From the NCBI RefSeq assembly GCF_001942625.1, contig NZ_MLCL01000033.1:1-64000 (forward strand): DNA of 64,000 bases, written 5' to 3'. Each line of letters begins with the position of its first letter. The first letter of the stretch is position 1. The notes under the pieces are model-generated. The model did not search any database. It was not told where the DNA came from and saw only the letters and a program-made list of their open reading frames with translations. The position numbers were made by a program, and so were the translations under genes. The DNA comes from Mycobacterium syngnathidarum (GTDB lineage: Bacteria; Actinomycetota; Actinomycetes; Mycobacteriales; Mycobacteriaceae). Below, in pieces: positions 44,753 through 53,109 of the stretch.

Positions 44753-45937
44753 TTACAGCCGCTCGATGACGGTGGCGTTGGCCATGCCGCCGCCCTCACA
44801 CATCGTCTGCAGGCCGTAGCGTCCGCCGCGCTGCTCGAGCGCATTGACCAGGGTGGTCATGATGCGTGCCCCGCTGGCGCCCAGCGGGTGCCCGATCGCG
44901 ATGGCCCCGCCGTTGACATTCGTCTTGCTTAGATCGGCACCGGTGTCATGCGCCCACGCCAGCACCACCGGCGCGAACGCCTCGTTGACCTCGAACAGGT
45001 CGATATCTGCCAGCGTCAAACCCGCACGCGCCAGTACCTTTTCGGTGGCCGGGATGACACCGGTCAGCATGTACAGCGGATCGGACCCCACCACGGTGGT
45101 GGTGTGAATACGCGCGAGCGGGCTCAAACCCAGCTTGCGCGCAGTCGCACCGCTGGTGATCATCACTGCGGCGCTGCCGTCGGACAGCGGTGACGAGTTG
45201 CCGGGGGTGATCTCCCAGTTGATCTGAGGAAAGCGCGCGGCGTAGGCCTCGTTGTAGAACGCCGGCCTCAACCCGGACAAGGTCTCCACCGTGGTTCCCG
45301 GGCGGATGATCTCGTCGGTGCTCAACCCGGCGACGGGGGCGAGTTCGGCCTCGAACAGGCCGTCCTTGGTGGCCCGCGCCGCCTTCTCGTGGCTGCCCGC
45401 GGAGAACTCATCGAGCTGGGCGCGGGAGAAGCCCCATTTTGCCGCGATCAGTTCGGCGCTGATGCCCTGCGGGACAAGGCCTTCGGAGTAGCGCTCGGCG
45501 AACGCCAGGCCGAACGGGTCGCTGCCCGGCAACACCGAGCTGCCCATCGGTACTCGCGACATCGACTCCACACCCGCGGCGATCACGACGTCGTAGGCAC
45601 CGGCCAGCACGCCCTGGGCGGCGAAGCTGATGGCCTGCTGGCTGCTGCCGCACTGGCGGTCGACGGTGGTCCCGGGGACGCGTTCGGGGAAGCCCGCGCC
45701 CAGCAGGGCGTTGCGCGCGATGTTGACGGCTTGATCGCCGACCTGCGTGACTGCGCCCGCAATGACATCGTCGACCAGTACGGGGTCCACGCCGGTGCGC
45801 GCGATCAGCTCCCGCAGGCTGTGCGCCAGAAGGTCCGCGGGCAGGACGCCGTGCAGCGCGCCACCGGCCTTGCCTTTGCCGATCGGCGTCCGAACCGCTC
45901 CGACGATGACTGCGTCCCGGTCTGCATATCCGGTCAT
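44753..45937 (-). CDS. Acetyl-CoA C-acyltransferase (thiolase family)
   Basis: 394 residues. Acyl-enzyme Cys in VDRQCGSSQQAI near residue 93, the GGAIAIGHPLGASGARIM loop with catalytic His near 350, and the second Cys in MCEGGGMANATVIERL at the very end. All catalytic parts are present. It either cleaves beta-ketoacyl-CoA in degradation or condenses acetyl-CoA. ATG 45937 is preceded by GGAGG. Divergent from the HxlR regulator, with a strong palindrome between them, so expression is probably controlled by that regulator. Confidence 0.9.
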   Translation of the reverse strand: MTGYADRDAVIVGAVRTPIGKGKAGGALHGVLPADLLAHSLRELIARTGVDPVLVDDVIAGAVTQVGDQAVNIARNALLGAGFPERVPGTTVDRQCGSSQQAISFAAQGVLAGAYDVVIAAGVESMSRVPMGSSVLPGSDPFGLAFAERYSEGLVPQGISAELIAAKWGFSRAQLDEFSAGSHEKAARATKDGLFEAELAPVAGLSTDEIIRPGTTVETLSGLRPAFYNEAYAARFPQINWEITPGNSSPLSDGSAAVMITSGATARKLGLSPLARIHTTTVVGSDPLYMLTGVIPATEKVLARAGLTLADIDLFEVNEAFAPVVLAWAHDTGADLSKTNVNGGAIAIGHPLGASGARIMTTLVNALEQRGGRYGLQTMCEGGGMANATVIERL

Positions 45938-45976
45938 CTGGCCCTCCTGATGCTCCGCGCTGAGTATTGTTATGGC

Positions 45977-45999
45977 TACCCAGGTATAACACCTGGGTA
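45977..45999. promoter_or_regulatory. Palindromic operator between thiolase and hxlR genes
   Basis: TACCCAGGT-ATAAC-ACCTGGGTA, perfect nine-base arms. It overlaps the plus-strand -10 TATAGT (45998-46003) in front of the HxlR gene and lies 40 bases from the thiolase start, where the minus strand reads TATACC. It is the natural binding site for the HxlR dimer. Confidence 0.7.
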
Positions 46000-46018
46000 T
46001 AGTAAGAACAACTCAGGG

Positions 46019-46507
46019 ATGGAGTTTGATTCCGTGGGAATGCTGCAGGGCAAGCTCGCCAATCGGGACAGTTGGTCGGCGGTGGGGCATTGCCCGATCG
46101 AACGGACCATGGCGTTCGCGGGCACCAAATCGGCGATGCTCATCATGCGCGAGGCCTTCTACGGCACCACCAGATTCGACGACTTCTCCCGCCGGGTCGG
46201 GATCACCAAAGCGGCGACCTCGGCACGCCTGTCTGACCTCGTGGCCGCCGGGCTGCTGGCAAAGCGTCCCTACCGCGAACCCGGTCAGCGGGAGCGCGAC
46301 GAGTACATACTCACCGAATCCGGGACCGACTTCATGCCGGTGGTGTGGGCCATGTTCGAGTGGGGTCGCAAACATCTCGGCGACACCGGGCTCAGGCTCG
46401 CCCATGACGGATGCGGTGCCGTGGCCGGAGTCGAAATCCGTTGTGAGGAAGGACACCGCGTGCCGGCAGAGGAACTTGTGGTCCGCGTCGAGCGTCGCAC
46501 GTCGTGA
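46019..46507 (+). CDS. HxlR-family winged-helix transcriptional regulator
   Basis: 162 residues from ATG 46019; later starts at 46034 or 46040 are possible. The HxlR core is CPIERTMAFAGTKSAMLIMREAFYGTTRFDDFSRRVGITKAATSARLSDLVAAGLLAKRPY, with the Cys at the beginning (GHCPIE) that in some family members senses electrophiles. A late Cys-containing tail (HDGCGAVAGVEIRCEEGH) could bind metal or respond to oxidation. Divergent from the thiolase; likely represses it and itself through the palindrome between them. Confidence 0.86.
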   Translation: MEFDSVGMLQGKLANRDSWSAVGHCPIERTMAFAGTKSAMLIMREAFYGTTRFDDFSRRVGITKAATSARLSDLVAAGLLAKRPYREPGQRERDEYILTESGTDFMPVVWAMFEWGRKHLGDTGLRLAHDGCGAVAGVEIRCEEGHRVPAEELVVRVERRTS

Positions 46508-46654
46508 GCCGCGCTGCCCAAGCGTTGGAGATCCTGACCGAACACGGCCAGTAGCGTATCGAGCCGGGGCTCACGGCTGCCGAATTGGCCACCCCGCCTG
46601 GCACATCCGCTGTGGGTCTTCTGGTGGGATTGAGGCCGGCGCTACTCTCGGCCG
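46504..46654 (+). pseudogene. Possible remnant of a helix-turn-helix gene
   Basis: GTG 46504 overlaps the hxlR stop and opens SRAAQALEILTEHGQ, then a TAG at 46552. Reading on in the same frame gives RIEPGLTAAELATPPGT. The two pieces around the stop look like the ALxxL..HG-LTAAELA pattern of a winged-helix DNA-binding segment. No further domain follows before the DUF389 promoter. This may be a decayed gene or chance; evidence is thin. Confidence 0.22.
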
Positions 46655-46657
46655 GTG
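46643..46657 (+). promoter_or_regulatory. Leaderless promoter of the DUF389 gene
   Basis: TACTCT (46643-46648), six bases, then GTG 46655, with no ribosome binding site. Confidence 0.5.
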
Positions 46658-47566
46658 CTGCACTTACGTGTCATCGCGCCCGCCGATCTGCGGGCACCGA
46701 TCCTGAACGTCTTCGACCGGGAACCCGGCGTCACGAATGTCGTGGTGCACGCCGGGGATGCGAGAGATCCGGCCGGAGACGAGATCACGGCCATCTTGGT
46801 CCGGGAGGCGGCCAACGATGTGGTGGAGCGGTTGAAATCCCTTGATGTGCCGCATTTGGGGGCCATCACCCTGGAGCCACTCGACACCGTCCTGTCCGCG
46901 TCGGCCTTTCACGCCGAGGATGCCACCGAGGGAGACGGCGCCGATGCGGTGATCTGGGATGAGCTGGTATCGCGCACTCGCGAGGAATCCAGCCTCAACG
47001 CGACGTATCTGATGTTCTTGTGTATCGCGTGTCTGCTCGCCGCGGTCGGCGTCGTCAGCGACTCCGCGGTCACCGTCGTCGGCGCCATGGTCGTCGGTCC
47101 CGAGTTCGGTCCGTTGGCCGCGCTCGCGGTCGCACTGGTGCAACGTCGGATGTCGTTGGCTCGCCGGGCCGGCGCGGCACTGCTGATCGGCTTCCCCGTC
47201 GCCATGGGCGTCACCGCCCTGGCCACGTTGGGCTTCGAAGCCCTCGGATGGGTGTCCTTGACCAGTTTCCGAGACCTTCAGCAGGTGGATTTCATCTTCC
47301 GGGTCGGCCCTTTCTCATTGGTGGTGGCCTTACTGGCGGGTGCGGCCGGAATGTTGTCGCTGGTGTCGGCGAAATCCTCGGCGCTGGTGGGTGTCTTCAT
47401 CTCGGTGACGACGGTTCCCGCGGCCGGTTTCGCGGTGGTCGCCGCGACGGTCGGGGAGTGGGACATCGCGGCCCGGTCCGTGCTACAGCTCGGCGTCAAC
47501 CTGACGGGAATCACAACGGCCGGTGTCGTGATGCTCGCGCTCTACCGCAGATTCGCCGCGCGCTGA
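46655..47566 (+). CDS. DUF389 membrane protein (Rv2571c-like)
   Basis: 303 residues. The first 85 residues form a soluble alpha/beta region (LHLRVIAPADLRAPILNVFDREPGVTNVVVHAG). The DUF389 membrane part follows with about six helices and the conserved DSAVTVVGAMVVGPEFGPLAALAVALVQ near 135-160 and ITTAGVVMLALYRR at the end. Function is not known for the family; a transporter or channel role has been guessed. Start GTG 46655 is set by the leaderless promoter. Confidence 0.85.
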   Translation: MLHLRVIAPADLRAPILNVFDREPGVTNVVVHAGDARDPAGDEITAILVREAANDVVERLKSLDVPHLGAITLEPLDTVLSASAFHAEDATEGDGADAVIWDELVSRTREESSLNATYLMFLCIACLLAAVGVVSDSAVTVVGAMVVGPEFGPLAALAVALVQRRMSLARRAGAALLIGFPVAMGVTALATLGFEALGWVSLTSFRDLQQVDFIFRVGPFSLVVALLAGAAGMLSLVSAKSSALVGVFISVTTVPAAGFAVVAATVGEWDIAARSVLQLGVNLTGITTAGVVMLALYRRFAAR

Positions 47567-47591
47567 GACACGCGCTGCGACGACCATGCCG

Positions 47592-48335
47592 TCACAGGTG
47601 GCTGATGCCGATGGCGAGGAAATACACGCCGACCGCACCGGCGATCGCGGCCACCACGAGTCGATGGTGAATGCCCATCCACTCGTAGATGCGTTCGACG
47701 CCTGAGCGGGTCGGTGCCGGCGCCACCCAGAAACTGATGATCGGGATGATCGCGGCGAGGAATCCCACGAGATTGAACACGACCATCGCGGCCATCTGCT
47801 CGGTGACCCCGGCGTCCGAGGTGAGGGCGGCAGCCATCGCGGCCAGGTAGTACGGCGTGGGAAAACCGTTGATCAGGCCCAGGAGGCCGGCCGCCCACGG
47901 CGCCTCGCCACGCAACGCGGCCTGCATCCCGCCCGGCAGTTTCGACAGACCCGGCACGTCCTCCTCGGTGGGCGCGCCGGTGCCGTGGTGGCCCACTGCG
48001 GCCGGCGCGGCCCTGCGGGTGCGCACCCGCGTGACCAGGCGTTCGAGCACACCTGTGATGGACAGGACGCCGATCATCAGCGCCGCGATCCCGATGCCGA
48101 TCTCCAGGCCCGGGGGCATGGTGCGCCCGCCGTCGCCGGTCACGTTCTTGAACACGAACACCACCGCGGCGCCGACCGCGACATTGGCGGTGAAGGCCAA
48201 CAGGAAGAACGGGAGCAGCAACCGCAAAGGGCGTGACCGCGACAGCATGAAGGCAACCACGCCGATTCTGAGGGGGTCGACCGCCGCCACGGCGGCCATC
48301 ACCAGCACGGTGCTCCACATCGCCGTTGGCCACAT
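47592..48335 (-). CDS. GAP-family membrane protein (GPL-addressing-like)
   Basis: 247 residues with about six helices. It opens MWPTAMWSTVLVMAAVAAVDPLRIGVVAFMLSRSRPLRLLLPFFLLAFTAN, a start typical of the Sap/GAP family of mycobacteria, where one member is needed to move glycopeptidolipids to the surface. A polar loop sits near residues 110-145. Whether this copy serves a lipid exporter is unclear because no lipid biosynthesis genes adjoin it. Divergent from the ATP-grasp operon and convergent with the DUF389 gene. Confidence 0.82.
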   Translation of the reverse strand: MWPTAMWSTVLVMAAVAAVDPLRIGVVAFMLSRSRPLRLLLPFFLLAFTANVAVGAAVVFVFKNVTGDGGRTMPPGLEIGIGIAALMIGVLSITGVLERLVTRVRTRRAAPAAVGHHGTGAPTEEDVPGLSKLPGGMQAALRGEAPWAAGLLGLINGFPTPYYLAAMAAALTSDAGVTEQMAAMVVFNLVGFLAAIIPIISFWVAPAPTRSGVERIYEWMGIHHRLVVAAIAGAVGVYFLAIGISHL

Positions 48336-48453
48336 CCCTTCACGTCGATTGCTCCACCGAATTCAACCAGCGCTGAGCGAATCCGGCCGAATTCACTGAT
48401 CTCGGTGCGCCAGCAAGCCGGGATCTTCGCCGGTTGCGTACCGTCCTTGACTG

Positions 48454-51165
48454 ATGGTTCTTCGCGCGAACGGCTCACCGGAGTCCGCTCAGGCCACCGG
48501 TGTTGCCCTGGACACCGGTGCGAGTCGCGCCGCCGACGGGATCGACGTCGACGGGTTGCTGGCCGCCTACCGCCGGTCCGGGGCCCAACGCGCGTTGTTC
48601 GACGTGCGCGACGCCGGCCTCGGCGCCGGATACGACGAGTTGGTCGATGTGTCGGGCAACGTCCGGCCGGCTTGGAGCGAGTTGGCGGCGGGGATCGGTG
48701 AGCGTGGTCGTGACGGCCTGGACCGGCTGCGCGCCATGGTGCGCGGTCTCGTCGACAACGACGGCATCACCTACATCCAGGTGGATCGCCACGGGGAGGT
48801 CGTCACCGACGACGACGGCACCGCGGTGCCGGGACCCTGGCACCTGGATGCGCTGCCGCTGATGCTCTCGGCTGCCGATTGGGACTGCCTGGAATCGGGG
48901 CTGGTGCAGCGGTCACGGCTTCTCGACGCGGTGCTGACCGATCTGTACGGCGCGCGCCGTTCGCTCACCAGCGGGGTGCTCCCGGCGCAATTGTTGTTCG
49001 CTCATCCGGGATATCTGCGGGCCGCGCGCGGCATCGTGGTGCCCGGCCGCCATCAGTTGTTCCTGCACGGCTGCGATGTCAGTCGCGGCGCCGATGGTGC
49101 CTTCATGGTGAACGCGGATTGGACCCAGGCGCCCTCGGGTGCCGGTTACGCCCTGGCGGATCGCCGTGTCATCGCACACGCCGCCCCCGACCTGTACGAG
49201 CGGGTCGGTCCGCGACCCGCCTCGCCGTGGGCTCAGGCGTTGCGATTGGCGCTTCTGGACGCGGCTCCCGAGGCGGCCGAGGAGCCGATGGTTGTGGTGC
49301 TCAGCCCCGGGATCCACTCCGAGACCGCCTTCGACCAGGCCTATCTGGCCGGTGTGCTCGGCTTCCCGCTGGTGGAGAGTGCCGATCTCGTGGTCCGCGA
49401 CGGCACGCTGTGGATGCGGTCGCTGGGCACGCTCAAGCGCGTCGACGTCGTACTGCGGCGGGTCGACGCCGACTATGTCGATCCGCTGGACCTGCGCCCC
49501 GATTCCCGGCTCGGCGTTGCCGGCCTGGTGGAGGCGTTACGTCGCGGATCGGTCACGGTGGTGAACACGCTGGGCAGCGGGATTCTGGAAAGTCCCGGTC
49601 TGGCACGGTTTTTGCCGCAGCTGGCCAGGCTGTTGCTGGACGAGACACCGCAACTGCCGACCGCACCGATGTACTGGGGCGGAGTCGACATCGAACGATC
49701 CCATCTGCTCACCAAGTTGTCCTCGCTGTTGGTCCGGCCGGTCAACGGCGGCGCCACGATTGTCGGGCCGATGCTGGCGGCGGCCGACCGAGAGGACCTG
49801 GCCGCCCGTATCGAGGCCGAGCCCACGCGGTGGGTGGGCCAGGAGTTGCCCCAGTTTTCCACCGCGCCGACCAATTACCGATCCAAGGGGCTGTCGCCAG
49901 GAAACGTCGGCATGAGGTTGTTCACCGTCGCTCAGCGCGGGGGATATGCGCCGATGATCGGTGGACTCGGCTACGTCGTCGCCCCGGGAAGCGCCGCCTA
50001 CCGAATGAACACCCTTGCCGCCAAAGATGTTTGGGTGCAGACACCGCAACGCGTCACCGCCGAGCGAATCCCGACGGTCTCGGTCGAACCGGTTTCCGTG
50101 GCGACGGTGCCCAGCCCGACCCGGGCGGTCAGTTCGCCGCGGGTGCTCTCGGACCTGTTCTGGATGGGCCGTTACGCCGAACGCGCCGAGAGCATGGCGC
50201 GGCTGCTCACCATCACCCGGGAGCGCTACCACGAATACCGCTATCGCCGGGATCTTGAGGAAAGCCAGTGTGTCCCGGTCCTGCTGGCGGCGATCGGATC
50301 CATCACCGGCACCGACACCGGTGACGCCGCCGATGCCCACGAGATGATCTCGATCGCCCCGACCACACTGTGGTCGGTCACCGCCGACCGGCATCGGGCG
50401 GGATCGCTCGCGCAATCGGTGGAACGCCTCGGTCTGGCAGCCCGGGCGGTACGCGACCAGATGTCCAACGACACCTGGATGGTGCTGGCCGGTGTCGAAC
50501 GTGCGGTGTTGCAGCCCTCGGCCGTCCCGCCCCAATCGCCCAATGTCGCAGAGGCGTATCTGGCGACCGCGCACAGCCAGACCCTGGCCGGGATGTTGGC
50601 ACTGTCCGGAGTGGCCGCCGAATCGATGGTCCAGGACGTGGGCTGGACCATGATGGACCTCGGCAAGCGCATCGAGCGCGGGCTGGCGCTCACGGCTTTA
50701 CTGCGCACCACGTTGACCGCGGGGCGCGGTGCGGCAGCCGAACGCGCGGTGGCCGAGTCGGTCCTGGTGGTGTGCGAATCCTCGGTGATCTATCGGCGGC
50801 GCAACCCCGGCCGGATCAGCATCGCCGCGATCGCCGAACTGCTGCTCTTCGATGCCGAGAACCCCCGGTCGCTGATCTATCAGTTGGAACGCATCCGGTC
50901 CGACCTCAAGCCGTTGCCCGGAGCATCGGGATCCTCACGTGCCGAACGTCTGCTCGACGAACTGGTGACCCGACTGCGTCGACTGGATCCGGCGGATCTC
51001 GAAGAAATCACCGCCGGCGGGACTCGGGCGGAATTGGCCGACCTGCTCGACGGGGTGCACTCCGGTCTGCGGGAGCTCTCGGGTGTCATCACCGCGGCGC
51101 ACCTGTCCCTACCCGGCGGGATGCAACCGTTGTGGGGGCCCGATGAACGGCGGGTGGTGCCATGA
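48454..51165 (+). CDS. Fused circularly permuted ATP-grasp and alpha-E domain protein (Rv2567-like)
   Basis: 903 residues. The N-terminal two-thirds (roughly 90-520) is the circularly permuted ATP-grasp of the DUF404/407 type, with ITYIQVDRHGEVV, RGADGAFMVNADWTQAPSGAGYALADRRVI and NYRSKGLSPGNVGMRLFTVAQRGGYAPMIGGLGYV. The rest (about 540-890) is the alpha-E (DUF403) helical domain starting VLSDLFWMGRYAERAESMARLL. In many bacteria these are two genes, here one. The ATP-grasp part probably forms amide bonds with carboxyl-phosphate intermediates; the product is unknown. A TACCGT -10 (48439-48444) lies nine bases upstream of ATG 48454. First gene of a three-gene operon. Confidence 0.9.
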   Translation: MVLRANGSPESAQATGVALDTGASRAADGIDVDGLLAAYRRSGAQRALFDVRDAGLGAGYDELVDVSGNVRPAWSELAAGIGERGRDGLDRLRAMVRGLVDNDGITYIQVDRHGEVVTDDDGTAVPGPWHLDALPLMLSAADWDCLESGLVQRSRLLDAVLTDLYGARRSLTSGVLPAQLLFAHPGYLRAARGIVVPGRHQLFLHGCDVSRGADGAFMVNADWTQAPSGAGYALADRRVIAHAAPDLYERVGPRPASPWAQALRLALLDAAPEAAEEPMVVVLSPGIHSETAFDQAYLAGVLGFPLVESADLVVRDGTLWMRSLGTLKRVDVVLRRVDADYVDPLDLRPDSRLGVAGLVEALRRGSVTVVNTLGSGILESPGLARFLPQLARLLLDETPQLPTAPMYWGGVDIERSHLLTKLSSLLVRPVNGGATIVGPMLAAADREDLAARIEAEPTRWVGQELPQFSTAPTNYRSKGLSPGNVGMRLFTVAQRGGYAPMIGGLGYVVAPGSAAYRMNTLAAKDVWVQTPQRVTAERIPTVSVEPVSVATVPSPTRAVSSPRVLSDLFWMGRYAERAESMARLLTITRERYHEYRYRRDLEESQCVPVLLAAIGSITGTDTGDAADAHEMISIAPTTLWSVTADRHRAGSLAQSVERLGLAARAVRDQMSNDTWMVLAGVERAVLQPSAVPPQSPNVAEAYLATAHSQTLAGMLALSGVAAESMVQDVGWTMMDLGKRIERGLALTALLRTTLTAGRGAAAERAVAESVLVVCESSVIYRRRNPGRISIAAIAELLLFDAENPRSLIYQLERIRSDLKPLPGASGSSRAERLLDELVTRLRRLDPADLEEITAGGTRAELADLLDGVHSGLRELSGVITAAHLSLPGGMQPLWGPDERRVVP

Positions 51166-52091
51166 CCGGTCCGGCCGGCGCGACGGCGACCCGCTGCCAT
51201 GAGATCACCCACCGCACGGTCTATCGCTATTCCGACGATGTCACCAGCTCGTACGGGCGCGGCTTTCTCACCCCACGTGAGCTGCCGTGGCAACGCTGCC
51301 TGTCCCACGAGCTGGTGATCGACCCGGAGGCGGCCGACAGCTCCACCAGCCGCGACTCCTACGGCAACATCAGCTCGTATTTCCACGTCACCGAGCGGCA
51401 CCGCACCCTGAGCATCACCAGCCGCTCCGTGGTCGAGGTGGATCCACCTGCGCCCGAACACTATTCGGGTGCCTCGGCGAGGGCGCCGTGGGAGCTGGCC
51501 CGCCCGGTGGGCGGCGATGGCGCACTGGCCGCCGAATTCGCCCTCGACCTCGCGCAGGCGGAGATCACGGACGCGGTCCGCCAGTACGCCGCACCCAGCT
51601 TCGTGCCCGGGCGGCCGCTGATCGAGGTGCTTGGGGACCTGACGTCGAGGATCTACTCCGACTTCACCTATCGGTCCGGGTCGACGACGGTGTCCACCGC
51701 GGTGGCCGACGTGCTGGCGGCCCGGGCGGGGGTATGCCAAGACTTCGCCCGGTTGGCCATCGCCTGTCTGCGGGCCAACGGTCTGGCTGCCAGTTACGTC
51801 TCGGGCTATCTGGCCACCGATCCACCGCCCGGCAAGGAACGCATGATCGGGATCGACGCCACACATGCCTGGGCGTCGGTGTGGACACCGCAGAACGTCT
51901 GGCTGGGAATGGATCCCACCAATGACCAGATGGTCGACGAGCGCTACATCGTGGCCGGCTTCGGCCGCGACTACGCCGACATACCTCCGTTGCGGGGCAT
52001 CATCTACACCGATTCTCTCAGCAGCGTGATCGAGGTGTCGGTGGATGTGGCGCCGTGTCCGCCCGATCGAGGGGGGTTGTTGCATGCGTGA
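51162..52091 (+). CDS. Transglutaminase-like cysteine protease-fold protein (Rv2569c-like)
   Basis: 309 residues. N-terminal beta domain (EITHRTVYRYSDDVTSSYGRGFLTPRELP), then a transglutaminase core with catalytic Cys in ARAGVCQDFARLAIACLRANGL near residue 191, His in THAWASVW near 233 and Asp in GMDPTNDQM near 248, all present. Proteins of this kind accompany the ATP-grasp/alpha-E protein in many genomes and are thought to be peptidases or amidases. The ATG overlaps the upstream gene by four bases. Confidence 0.9.
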   Translation: MTGPAGATATRCHEITHRTVYRYSDDVTSSYGRGFLTPRELPWQRCLSHELVIDPEAADSSTSRDSYGNISSYFHVTERHRTLSITSRSVVEVDPPAPEHYSGASARAPWELARPVGGDGALAAEFALDLAQAEITDAVRQYAAPSFVPGRPLIEVLGDLTSRIYSDFTYRSGSTTVSTAVADVLAARAGVCQDFARLAIACLRANGLAASYVSGYLATDPPPGKERMIGIDATHAWASVWTPQNVWLGMDPTNDQMVDERYIVAGFGRDYADIPPLRGIIYTDSLSSVIEVSVDVAPCPPDRGGLLHA

Positions 52092-53109
52092 TTTCAACTG
52101 CCCGAGGTGCGGCCAGCGGCTGGCGTTCGAGAACTCGCTGTGCTTGTCGTGTCGCAGCCCGCTCGGGTTCTCACTCGATGACATGGCGTTGCTGGTGATC
52201 ACCGATGAGGGCCAAGGCGGCCATACCGGTGCGGTCGACGCGAATCAATATCGGCTGTGCGCGAATCTGCATCTGGCCGAATGTAATTGGCTGGTGCGCG
52301 TCGGTGACGATCCGTTGTGCTTGTCGTGCCGGCTCACCAGAACCCGGCCCGACGACACCGATACCGAGGCGTTGGCGTCGTTCGCCGAGGCCGAGCGCGC
52401 AAAGCGCCGGCTCATCGCCGAACTCCACGAATTGAAGTTGCCGATCGTCAGCCGTGCCGAGGATCCTCAGTTCGGGCTGGCGTTCGATCTGCTCTCCAGC
52501 CAGTTCGAGAAGGTGTTCACCGGCCATCACAACGGCGTCATCACCCTGGATCTCGCCGAGGGCGACGACGTGCACCGCGAGCAGTTGCGGATCGCGATGG
52601 AAGAGCCGTACCGCACGCTGCTCGGACACTTCCGCCATGAAATCGGGCACTACTACTTCTATCGACTGGTGGCCCCGTCACGGGACTACTCTGCGCGGTT
52701 CGCTGAGTTGTTCGGAGATCCGGACGCCGACTACCAGGCCGCGCTGGACCGGCACTACAACGACGGCCCTGAGCCGGGTTGGGAGGACGACTTCGTGTCG
52801 TCGTACGCGACCATGCACGCCGCCGAGGACTGGGCCGAGACCTTCGCCCACTATCTGCACATCCGCGACACCCTCGACACCGCTGCGGCATTCGGGTTCG
52901 CGCCGTCGGGGGCCACGTTCGGCCGACGGCTGCTGGGTCCGGCCGGGTTCGACACCATCGTCGCCATGTGGTTGCCACTGGCGTGGTCGCTGAACATGGT
53001 GAACCGGTCGATGGGCCACGACGATCTATACCCGTTCGTGTTGGCTCCGGCGGTCCTGGAGAAGATGCGGTTCGTTCACAGCGTCGTCGACGAGGTCACC
53101 GCCGGTTGA
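52084..53109 (+). CDS. Putative zinc-dependent peptidase with N-terminal zinc ribbon (Rv2568c-like)
   Basis: 341 residues from ATG 52084, overlapping the transglutaminase gene by eight bases with GAGGGGGG upstream. The first 95 residues have two Cys pairs (FNCPRCG, LCLSCRSPLG) and a further pair (AECNW, LCLSCRLT), i.e. two zinc ribbons. The peptidase motif is HFRHEIGHYYFYRL (HExxH) near residue 190, with a downstream Glu in AAEDWAETFAHYLHIRDT near 255 as the third ligand. Third gene of the ATP-grasp operon. Its end overlaps the end of the converging serine hydrolase by 14 bases. Confidence 0.88.
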   Translation: MRDFNCPRCGQRLAFENSLCLSCRSPLGFSLDDMALLVITDEGQGGHTGAVDANQYRLCANLHLAECNWLVRVGDDPLCLSCRLTRTRPDDTDTEALASFAEAERAKRRLIAELHELKLPIVSRAEDPQFGLAFDLLSSQFEKVFTGHHNGVITLDLAEGDDVHREQLRIAMEEPYRTLLGHFRHEIGHYYFYRLVAPSRDYSARFAELFGDPDADYQAALDRHYNDGPEPGWEDDFVSSYATMHAAEDWAETFAHYLHIRDTLDTAAAFGFAPSGATFGRRLLGPAGFDTIVAMWLPLAWSLNMVNRSMGHDDLYPFVLAPAVLEKMRFVHSVVDEVTAG

